From an uncultured Gemmatimonadota bacterium (GTDB taxonomy: Bacteria; Gemmatimonadota; Gemmatimonadetes; Gemmatimonadales; Gemmatimonadaceae): a DNA stretch of 6,749 nt. The position numbers and the translations under genes are program-made. The stretch lies in contig CAMPKM010000166.1 of assembly GCA_946887155.1 (NCBI GenBank), positions 1 to 6,749 of the forward strand, in the 5' to 3' direction. The notes beneath the pieces are model-generated. The model did no database searches, was not told where the DNA came from, and worked only from the letters and a program-made list of their open reading frames with translations. How positions within the stretch are numbered: position 1 is the stretch's first letter; each line of letters begins with the position of its first letter. Positions 1 through 5,417 of the stretch are shown here, piece by piece.

Positions 1-1899
1 CCCGTTCCGGATCTCGACCACATCGCCGGTCGTGATTCCGCGGGCAGCCGCATCGTCCGGATGGATAATGCACTCCGGCTTGCCCACGCTTCGACGGAGC
101 GGATCCACGTTCACGAACGTGGAATTGAGGAACTGGTGCGCCGGCGACGAAATCAGCGTCAGCGGCCACTGCGCCACCAGCGCAGGGTCGCGTTCCGGGC
201 TCTCGTACGGCGGGATGTACGTCGGCAGCGGGTCGAACCCCATCTGCTCCAACCGTTCACTGTAAAACTCGCACTTCCCGCTCGGCGTGAGGAACGCACC
301 TGACGCGAACGGCGCGTAGGGGCGCGGGACGTTCAAACGCACCCAGCCCTGGTCGAGCAACTGCTCGAACGTGACACCGCGCATGCGCTCATGATCGGTG
401 TCCAGCGCCTGCCGGATGAGGGTCTGGTCGTCGTCGTCGAACCACTCCTGCGTCAGTCCCATCGCCCTCGCCAGTCCGCGGAAGATTTCCGTGTTGGGGC
501 GCGCCTCACCGATCGGGGCGATCGCGGGCCGGTTGAGCGTGGCGTAGTGAGGACCGTACGCCAGGTGTACATCCCAGTGCTCGAGCTGCGTGGTCGCCGG
601 CAGCACGTAATCGGCCCAATCCGCCGTATCGGTCTGGAAGTGTTCCAGGACCACGGTGAACAGATCGTCGCGACCGAGCCCGCGACGCACTGCATTCAGG
701 TCCGGCGCGACCGCACCCGGGTTGGAGTTGTATACCACCAGCGCTTTTACCGGGGGACCTCCAACACCCGCGTCAGGCAGCGTGAGCGCGTCGCCCAGCC
801 GGATCATGTTGATCGTGCGGGTCGCCGGGCCGGCGTCCACGCGGTGCAGCTTCGCCGTGTTGTAGACGAAGTTCTTGCTGGTCGACAACTGCACACCGCC
901 GCCGGGGTGCCGCCAGTGGCCCGCGATCGCCGGCAGGCAGGCGATGGTCCGTACGGCCATGCCGCCACCCGCGTGCCGCTGCAGTCCGTAGTTCACGCGG
1001 ATGAAGGCGCTCCTGGCGCGGCCAAAGCGGCGGGCCAGCGACAGGATCACGTCCACCGGTACGCCCGTCGTGTCCGACGCGCGTTGCGGCGTCCATTCCG
1101 CCGCGCGCTGCCGCATCTGGTCCGCGCCTAACGTGTGGCGGGCGAGAAAATCCTCGTCGGTCAGGCCCTCGGCAAACAGCACGTGGGCGATGCCTAACGC
1201 CAGCGCCGCGTCGGTGCCCGGCCGGATCGGGATCCACTCGTCGCACTGCCGGGCGGTGCGGGTCCGGATCGGGTCGATGCAGATCACCGGCGCACCCTTC
1301 TCCTTCGCCTGCAGGATGAACGGCCACAGGTGCGGATTGGCGGTCAGCGTGTTTGTCCCCCACAGCAGGATGAGGTCGCAATCGCCGACCGACTCGCTGT
1401 CAGCGCCGATGTTGGCGCCAACCGTCATCCGCATCCCGGCCGCTCCCGCCGTCGAACAGATCGTCCGGTCGAGCTTCGACGCGCCGATCGTGTGGAAGAA
1501 GCGCCGGTCCATCGACTCGCCCTGCAGGAACCCCATCGTCCCCGCGTACGAATAGGGCAGCACCGATTCGGCCCCATGCTCCGCGATGACCGCCCGGAGA
1601 CGGGCCGCAATCTCGTTCAACGCCTCATCCCAGCTCACCCGCTCGAACTTGCCCCGTCCTTTCGGCCCCACGCGCCGCATCGGGTACGTCAGCCGGTCGT
1701 GGTGGTAGGTGCGATCGAGATACCGGTTCACCTTCGAGCACAGGAATCCCTGCGTGACCGGGTGCTCCGGATCCCCCTGAATGCGCACCGCACGGCCATT
1801 TTCGACCGTGGTGATCAGCGCGCACGTGTCCGGACAGTCGTGTGGACACGCACCGCGGACGGTGCCGTTCGTCAGCAGGGGCAGAGTGGCGGTTCCCAT
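1..1899 (-). CDS. Molybdopterin (bis-MGD) oxidoreductase with [4Fe-4S] site, C-terminus cut by window edge
   Basis: Belongs to the DMSO-reductase superfamily (COG0243 type), enzymes that move electrons or oxygen atoms at a Mo or W centre bound by two pterin cofactors; the substrate cannot be told from sequence. I translated 633 residues. An N-terminal cluster motif CPHDCPDTC (Cys18, 22, 26) with Cys54 in GFLCSK gives C-x3-C-x3-C-x27-C, the usual [4Fe-4S] pattern. Cys148 in RTICSTAG lies where a Mo-ligating Cys/Sec/Ser sits in relatives, so it is the candidate ligand (inference). WGTN (180-183) followed by PHLW, YNSNP (about 390) and PATTQLEHWD (434-443) are cofactor-domain signatures; the terminal dinucleotide-binding domain begins near 570 (SSPAHQFLNSTF). 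Relatives are around 700 residues, so roughly 50-70 are missing. No Tat or Sec signal precedes the first Cys, suggesting a cytoplasmic enzyme. The ATG at 1899 follows GGAG only 2 nt away; an in-frame GTG lies 39 nt upstream, after an in-frame stop. No partner subunit is visible. Confidence 0.93.
   Translation of the reverse strand, partial: MGTATLPLLTNGTVRGACPHDCPDTCALITTVENGRAVRIQGDPEHPVTQGFLCSKVNRYLDRTYHHDRLTYPMRRVGPKGRGKFERVSWDEALNEIAARLRAVIAEHGAESVLPYSYAGTMGFLQGESMDRRFFHTIGASKLDRTICSTAGAAGMRMTVGANIGADSESVGDCDLILLWGTNTLTANPHLWPFILQAKEKGAPVICIDPIRTRTARQCDEWIPIRPGTDAALALGIAHVLFAEGLTDEDFLARHTLGADQMRQRAAEWTPQRASDTTGVPVDVILSLARRFGRARSAFIRVNYGLQRHAGGGMAVRTIACLPAIAGHWRHPGGGVQLSTSKNFVYNTAKLHRVDAGPATRTINMIRLGDALTLPDAGVGGPPVKALVVYNSNPGAVAPDLNAVRRGLGRDDLFTVVLEHFQTDTADWADYVLPATTQLEHWDVHLAYGPHYATLNRPAIAPIGEARPNTEIFRGLARAMGLTQEWFDDDDQTLIRQALDTDHERMRGVTFEQLLDQGWVRLNVPRPYAPFASGAFLTPSGKCEFYSERLEQMGFDPLPTYIPPYESPERDPALVAQWPLTLISSPAHQFLNSTFVNVDPLRRSVGKPECIIHPDDAAARGITTGDVVEIRNG
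1126..1133. repeat. GCCTAACG octamer, copy 1
   Basis: Lies inside the molybdoenzyme gene, where the complementary strand reads ACG TTA GGC (Thr-Leu-Gly) and forces a rare TTA leucine codon. It shares the ten-base form GCGCCTAACG with copy 3. Function unknown. Confidence 0.5.
1192..1199. repeat. GCCTAACG octamer, copy 2
   Basis: Lies 66 bp from copy 1 in the same gene and the same phase (GCG TTA GGC, Ala-Leu-Gly). These two copies contain the only TTA codons I found in the 633 translated codons of the gene. Confidence 0.5.
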
Positions 1900-1987
1900 T
1901 GCTCCGGAAACATAGTTGGGGAACCCTTCGACCCGCGCCACGGTTCAAATGACAGCCGTAGCTGGAATGCCCCCAGACCGAAAGGCC

Positions 1988-3532
1988 ATGCAGCCCTCGA
2001 GCCGATCCACCCCGTCGCGGTTCACCCGCGCTTCCGGATTTGCCTACGGCCTCCTGGCCGTATTCCTCGCTGTCGGCTCCAGCCCGGCAACGACCACGTT
2101 CCCGTCGACACGGGTCGCTCCGCCGGACAGCCTTACCGATGCAGAGTTCTGGACGTTCTTCACGAAGATGTCCGAACCGGGCGGGCATTTCCTGTCCGAG
2201 AACTTCGTCTCGAACGAAGTCTCGTTCCAGGAAGTCATTCCCACGCTGCAGAAAACGCTGACGCCGGGCGGCGTGTACCTCGGCGTGGGCCCCGAGCAGA
2301 ACCTCACCTACATCGCCAACCTCGCACCCAGGATGGCGGTGATTTTCGACATCCGTCGCCAGAACGCGATGCAGCACCTGATGTACAAAGCGCTGTTCGA
2401 GATGTCGCCGCGCCGCGTGGACTTCGTCGCCAACCTGTTTTCGCGCCCAGCGGTCGCACAACTCCCGGAGACAATCGCCGTCCAGACACTCTTCGATTCA
2501 GCAGCCACCTCGGCGCCTAACGACTCGGCCTACCGGGCGAACCTCGCGGAGATCGTGGACCGCCTGAGGCTGAAGCACGGATTCGACCTGTCGAAGGACG
2601 ACGTCGCGTCGATCGAGCATGTCTACGAGGTGTTCTACACAGCCGGCCCGATGGTGAACTACGGCTACCGCCCGGGCACGCCGGTGTATCGCACGACATA
2701 CCCCGATTACGGACTGCTGCAATCAGCGACCAATGCCGATTCGGTCCAGACGGCATTCCTCGCGACAGACGCCAATTACGAAAGGGTTCGCGTTATGCAT
2801 CTTCGCAACCTGATCGTCCCCGTGGTCGGTGACTTCGGCGGGCCAAGCGCCATTCGTTCAGTCGGCCAGTGGCTGCGGGACCGGCAAATGACCGTCACCG
2901 CGTTCTACGTCTCCAATGTGGAGCAGTACCTGTTCCGGGACGTCAACGGGACGGATCGCGCGTCGGATCGCTTTTATGGAAACGTGACCGCGCTGCCCCT
3001 CGACAGCACGAGCCAGTTCATCCGTTCAGTGCCGCGGACGGGTGGCATGCCGATGATGACGTTCTCGCGATCGAACTTCCCCGCCACTGGCGGCGTCACT
3101 GGCGTCACGATCACTCGCGACGGCCGCGGCAACACGATCACACAGACATTCCGCGATAGCGCCGGCGTCACCCTCGTTCAGACAACGGTGGACAGCGCCC
3201 GTCGCGACACCGCGAGGATTGCCTATATGGTTACGCGCGATTCGGCCACCGCTGGACGAGACTCGTTCCGTGTGACGCCGCGTGATTCCTTTCGTATCGA
3301 CACCACCGCCATTGTCGAACTCAGGAAACTCCTCGCGCGCCGCGATTCGGTCCTCCGGCTCAATTCGACCTGGCAACTGGCTGGACCCCGTGCCGGAATG
3401 CAGGTCTACATGGGTGGCTTGCTGACCTCCGGCATCGCCTCGATGACAAAGACCCTCAACTCGTATTTCCTCGGCGAACTGAAGGACTACAACGTCGTGA
3501 TCGACATGACCAAAACCACCGGCTGGAAATAA
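1988..3532 (+). CDS. Exported methyltransferase-fold-like protein of unknown function
   Basis: No named function is recognised. With the start at 1988 the product has 514 residues and opens with a Sec-type signal: Arg at 6, 11 and 14, hydrophobic stretch 17-29 (GFAYGLLAVFLAV) and likely cleavage after SSPA (34). The core starts with SLTDAEFWTFFTKMSEPGGHFLSENFVSNE (48-77), then GGVYLGVGPEQN (94-105), which resembles a nucleotide-binding glycine loop, then AVIFDIRRQN (117-126) with an acidic residue at a strand end, then LMYKALFEMSPRRVDFVANLFSRP (131-154). This block matches a family I remember as conserved 'hypothetical' proteins with a Rossmann/methyltransferase-like core. Residues 389-454 are rich in Arg-Asp-Ser (see the repeat entry). 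The C-terminus resumes with ordinary sequence to TTGWK. Starts at 1916, 1949 and 1967 are possible, but they put 7-24 polar residues before the signal; AAAGG precedes 1988 by 2 nt. Divergent from the molybdoenzyme across 88 bp in which I see no convincing promoter. Confidence 0.85.
   Translation: MQPSSRSTPSRFTRASGFAYGLLAVFLAVGSSPATTTFPSTRVAPPDSLTDAEFWTFFTKMSEPGGHFLSENFVSNEVSFQEVIPTLQKTLTPGGVYLGVGPEQNLTYIANLAPRMAVIFDIRRQNAMQHLMYKALFEMSPRRVDFVANLFSRPAVAQLPETIAVQTLFDSAATSAPNDSAYRANLAEIVDRLRLKHGFDLSKDDVASIEHVYEVFYTAGPMVNYGYRPGTPVYRTTYPDYGLLQSATNADSVQTAFLATDANYERVRVMHLRNLIVPVVGDFGGPSAIRSVGQWLRDRQMTVTAFYVSNVEQYLFRDVNGTDRASDRFYGNVTALPLDSTSQFIRSVPRTGGMPMMTFSRSNFPATGGVTGVTITRDGRGNTITQTFRDSAGVTLVQTTVDSARRDTARIAYMVTRDSATAGRDSFRVTPRDSFRIDTTAIVELRKLLARRDSVLRLNSTWQLAGPRAGMQVYMGGLLTSGIASMTKTLNSYFLGELKDYNVVIDMTKTTGWK
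2515..2522. repeat. GCCTAACG octamer, copy 3
   Basis: Inside the exported-protein gene, read as GCG CCT AAC GAC (Ala-Pro-Asn-Asp). Same physical strand as copies 1 and 2, although this gene is transcribed the opposite way, so the motif is not tied to one peptide. Confidence 0.45.
3152..3349 (+). repeat. Arg-Asp-Ser/Thr-rich low-complexity segment
   Basis: Residues 389-454 of the exported protein hold six Arg-Asp-[Ser/Thr] triplets (at 389, 406, 417, 424, 432 and 452) plus Asp-Ser at 402 and Asp-Thr at 438. Spacing is irregular, so this is a degenerate compositional repeat, not a tandem DNA repeat. It sits between core sequence on both sides and looks like a charged, flexible insertion. Confidence 0.6.
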
Positions 3533-3533
3533 C

Positions 3534-3548
3534 CGGGGTCTGATCCCG
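3534..3548. terminator. Short hairpin between convergent genes, possible bidirectional terminator
   Basis: CGGGG and TCCCG pair over 5 bp (one G-T wobble) around the loop TCTGA. It fills almost the whole 17 bp gap between the convergent stop codons. ATTATTTC follows on the plus side and GTTATTTCC on the minus side, so both exits are T-rich. The stem is short, so intrinsic termination here is only plausible. Confidence 0.35.
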
Positions 3549-3549
3549 A

Positions 3550-4791
3550 TTATTTCACGATAGGCGGTGCCGAGAGGGTTCTCAGGAAGGCTTCCAGTTG
3601 CAGGCGCTCCCGCGCGCTGAGTCGCAGCTTCTTCAACTCCGACGACCCGAACGGAGCTCGCGGCGCACGGTCGTAGTGCCGGATCACGTCGCCGAGCGAC
3701 GCGATCTGTCCGGCGTGCATGTACGGTGCGCGATCGGCGACGTTCCGCAGCGATGGTGTCTTGAAGGCGCGCACCAGTTCGCGGCCCTCGGTTGCCGCAA
3801 AGCGAAGTTCCGCACACTGCTCCGGCCTGGCGTCGCTGTGTTTGCTCATGCAGTTGAATTCCCCGCTCACGACCTGGCGCACACCGGTGGTGCGACCGCT
3901 GTCGACCTCGGTCACGCCGGGTGAAGGCGCCACTCCCGTATTATGGAAGTGATCGTCGGTGAGCCGCGGCCCGTTGTGGCAGTTGATGCAGCTCGCCTTG
4001 CCGATGAAGAGCCGCAGGCCGGCTTCTTCGTCATCGCTGAACCGATCAGCCGGAGCCGGCGACACCCCGGCCAGTTCCGCGGCGACGTACCGGTCGAATC
4101 GCGTTTCCCCGAATGAGATCCCGCGCTCGAATGCGGCGATCGCCTTGCCGACGTTCACGAAAATCTGGTCGACCGCGTCGCGCTGTTCAGGCTTCAATGC
4201 GCTCCAGGCTGCACGGGCTACAGCCGTTCCGTGCGGACCGGCGTGTGAAGGGAGTCCACTCACGTCAGGCATGCGACCGAACACGCGCTCGTACTCGTCG
4301 CGCTGGTACTTCGCGATGTATGTCGCGTACTGCGTGCGGTCGCCGCCATGCTCCACGGCACTCTCGAGCGGGCCGAGCGCCTGGGACCATTGACTGTCGG
4401 TGCGGCCGTCCCAGAAGAGCCAAGGCGAATACGCCGTCCCGGCAATCGGCATCGTCCGGCGCCCCGTGACGCCCACACCGTGTCCAAGCGGACGATCATC
4501 CTGGAAATCGCGCGCGGGAAGGTGGCACGTCGCGCACGCCACCTTTCCGTTTGCGCTGAGCAGGCTATCGAAGAACAACGCCCTGCCAAACCGTGCCGCC
4601 GCCGGGTCATCTGCGTATCGGTTGCTGGGATCAGGCACCAGGGGCTCGAGGCTGGCGAGCCCCATGCTCGCCAGCATCGTCCGTTCCTCGGCCGTCCATC
4701 GTTCGCGCGTCAAACTCGTGGCGGTGCTCATCAGCATGCCCGATCCGGCCACCGCGGCCACGAGCAGCAGGATCTTCGATGACGGGGTCAT
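3550..4791 (-). CDS. Di-haem cytochrome c peroxidase / MauG-family protein
   Basis: A periplasmic c-type cytochrome of the bacterial di-haem peroxidase superfamily, whose members reduce H2O2 or carry out oxidative protein modification with two covalent haems. Of 413 residues, 1-25 form a Sec signal (Lys6, then ILLLVAAVAGSGMLM). Haem motif 1 is CATCH (Cys86, Cys89, His90) in GKVACATCHLPARDF; motif 2 is CINCH (Cys268, Cys271, His272). RTMPIAGTAYSPWLFWDGR (112-130), AFERGIS (220-226) and FKTPSLRNVADRAPYMHAGQ (343-362) are typical family blocks. The length is near that of MauG-like members and longer than classical peroxidases of about 330-350 residues. An extra Cys314/Cys326 pair between haem 2 and the PSLRN block could form a disulfide. 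Which residue completes the second haem's coordination (Met or Tyr near 357-358) cannot be fixed by eye, so peroxidase and MauG-like activity cannot be separated. It is the second gene of an operon, 13 bp after the YtkA-like gene. Confidence 0.92.
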   Translation of the reverse strand: MTPSSKILLLVAAVAGSGMLMSTATSLTRERWTAEERTMLASMGLASLEPLVPDPSNRYADDPAAARFGRALFFDSLLSANGKVACATCHLPARDFQDDRPLGHGVGVTGRRTMPIAGTAYSPWLFWDGRTDSQWSQALGPLESAVEHGGDRTQYATYIAKYQRDEYERVFGRMPDVSGLPSHAGPHGTAVARAAWSALKPEQRDAVDQIFVNVGKAIAAFERGISFGETRFDRYVAAELAGVSPAPADRFSDDEEAGLRLFIGKASCINCHNGPRLTDDHFHNTGVAPSPGVTEVDSGRTTGVRQVVSGEFNCMSKHSDARPEQCAELRFAATEGRELVRAFKTPSLRNVADRAPYMHAGQIASLGDVIRHYDRAPRAPFGSSELKKLRLSARERLQLEAFLRTLSAPPIVK

Positions 4792-4800
4792 TTTCGCGAT

Positions 4801-4806
4801 CCCCTT
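4801..4806 (-). promoter_or_regulatory. Ribosome binding site of the di-haem gene, overlapping the upstream stop codon
   Basis: The minus strand reads AAGGGG, 9 nt before the ATG at 4791, and shares two bases with the TAA that ends the YtkA-like gene (4807-4805). This arrangement favours translational coupling of the two genes. Confidence 0.6.
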
Positions 4807-5221
4807 ACAGCTTCAGGTTGAAGGTCACGACATCCGCGCCCTTCTCGCCGTTGATCTCGAGCTTCACGACCCACCAGCCGCCCATGTTGAACTTCATTCC
4901 CTCGATCACGTGCCGGCCGTCGCCAAGGTGCTGGGAGACTACGGGCTTCGTGGGCAATCCGTGACCGTGTTGGGGCATCCCCCCATCCACGGTGATCCTG
5001 GCGTCGTCGACGGGCGCGCCGTCCGCGGTAACGACTTCGATGTTCCAGCTGTGCAGGCGACCGACGCGAATCGACTCGGCCGGCGAGAACGTGGCGCGGT
5101 ACAAGCGCGATTCGCTCACCTGTGTCGGTTCGTAGGCTGACGTGTCAGCTGGCGGGCGCATGAAGATCATGCACGCTGACATCAGGATGGCCGTGCTGAC
5201 TGCGTAAGCGATCCGTTTCAT
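4805..5221 (-). CDS. YtkA/FixH-like small exported protein, possible lipoprotein
   Basis: A 138-residue protein with an N-terminal export signal and one immunoglobulin-like beta domain of the YtkA type. The signal is Lys2-Arg3 then AYAVSTAILMSA, with Cys17 in LMSAC. Met at the -3 position makes the lipobox imperfect, so lipid anchoring is possible but uncertain. The mature part has the family landmarks: an early strand RVGRLHSWNIEVVTADGAPVDDA (52-74), the signature GGMPQHGHGLP (80-90), and GDGRHVIEGMKFNMGGWWVVKLEI (100-123). The clustered Met82, His85, His87, Met109 and Met113 could bind a metal such as copper; this is inference, since YtkA-like proteins have no settled function. The ATG at 5221 has a strong GGAGG at 5234-5230, 8 nt upstream. 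It leads the operon with the di-haem protein, so a role in delivering a cofactor or electrons to that protein, or sharing its periplasmic stress response, is plausible. Confidence 0.85.
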   Translation of the reverse strand: MKRIAYAVSTAILMSACMIFMRPPADTSAYEPTQVSESRLYRATFSPAESIRVGRLHSWNIEVVTADGAPVDDARITVDGGMPQHGHGLPTKPVVSQHLGDGRHVIEGMKFNMGGWWVVKLEINGEKGADVVTFNLKL

Positions 5222-5301
5222 CTGTCCTTCCTCCCGGTTGTGTGTGGCTGGTTGACGGGAGGCAGGCTATCGGCGAATGGCCGGGACCAGCTTGAACGAA
5301 T

Positions 5302-5335
5302 GGGCTGATATGCGCGCTGACGCTCATGTCAGCCC
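5302..5335. promoter_or_regulatory. 34-bp imperfect inverted repeat, probable operator
   Basis: Left arm GGGCTGATATGCGC (5302-5315) and right arm GCTCATGTCAGCCC (5322-5335) match over 14 bp with two mismatches around a 6-base centre GCTGAC. It covers exactly the candidate promoter of the minus-strand operon, as expected for a repressor site. Nested inside is CTGAC-N6-GTCAG (5317-5332). The regulator is unknown. Confidence 0.6.
5305..5332 (-). promoter_or_regulatory. Candidate sigma-70-type promoter for the YtkA/di-haem operon
   Basis: On the minus strand, CTGACA (5332-5327, 5 of 6 to TTGACA) and TATCAG (5310-5305, 4 of 6 to TATAAT) are 16 bp apart. Transcription would begin near 5298, giving a leader of about 77 nt. 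It is the best match I found upstream of this gene. Confidence 0.4.
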
Positions 5336-5354
5336 TTTCATTCAAGTGACATGA
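5324..5354. repeat. 8-bp perfect inverted repeat TCATGTCA / TGACATGA
   Basis: TCATGTCA (5324-5331) and TGACATGA (5347-5354) are exact inverted copies separated by 15 bp. The first belongs to the right arm of the 34-bp repeat and the second to the 17-bp palindrome, so it links the two operator-like elements. Confidence 0.5.
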
Positions 5355-5360
5355 TCACTT
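5344..5360. promoter_or_regulatory. 17-bp palindrome AAGTGA-N5-TCACTT, probable operator
   Basis: Perfect 6-bp arms around the centre CATGA, 58 bp upstream of the flavoprotein start and just beyond the 34-bp inverted repeat. The 5-bp spacer separates it from the Crp/Fnr consensus (TGTGA-N6-TCACA), so the regulator family is not assigned. Confidence 0.5.
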
Positions 5361-5374
5361 CGGACCGAATCTTC
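5346..5374 (+). promoter_or_regulatory. Weak candidate promoter for the flavoprotein gene
   Basis: GTGACA (5346-5351, 5 of 6 to TTGACA) lies 17 bp before AATCTT (5369-5374, only 3 of 6 to TATAAT). If real, the 17-bp palindrome overlaps its -35 box and the leader is about 37 nt. The poor -10 box keeps this tentative. Confidence 0.2.
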
Positions 5375-5417
5375 CTCGCGCACCACCGACGCGATTCACC
5401 TTCGATGCGAGGAATTC

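Noticed and set aside
391..1131. 246-codon open frame on the plus strand
   Set aside because: Antisense to the molybdoenzyme, whose motifs are continuous here. The product is arginine-rich with no recognisable domain, a typical shadow in high-GC DNA.
1456..1458. Selenocysteine codon at the presumed Mo ligand
   Set aside because: The codon for residue 148 is TGT, an ordinary cysteine, so no Sec recoding is needed.
1916..1987. Upstream ATG (1916) as start of the exported protein
   Set aside because: It would place 24 polar residues before a good signal peptide and has no ribosome site; 1988 fits better. Not excluded experimentally.
1625..2461. 278-codon open frame on the minus strand
   Set aside because: It overlaps the N-terminal [4Fe-4S] coding region in another frame and lies antisense to the exported protein; no family resemblance.
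1330..2520. 396-codon open frame on the plus strand
   Set aside because: It runs across the divergent start region of two well-supported genes and has a His/Arg/Pro-rich composition without motifs.
3026..3817. 263-codon open frame on the minus strand
   Set aside because: It overlaps the end of the di-haem gene on the same strand and is antisense to the exported protein; arginine-rich with no motif.
5344..5360. Canonical Crp/Fnr binding site
   Set aside because: The arms contain GTGA/TCAC but the spacer is 5 bp instead of 6, and the outer bases differ from both consensus forms.
5222..5417. Riboswitch or small RNA in the divergent spacer
   Set aside because: The inverted repeats lie at promoter positions upstream of the likely transcript starts, and no T-tract follows a stem; operator DNA explains them better.
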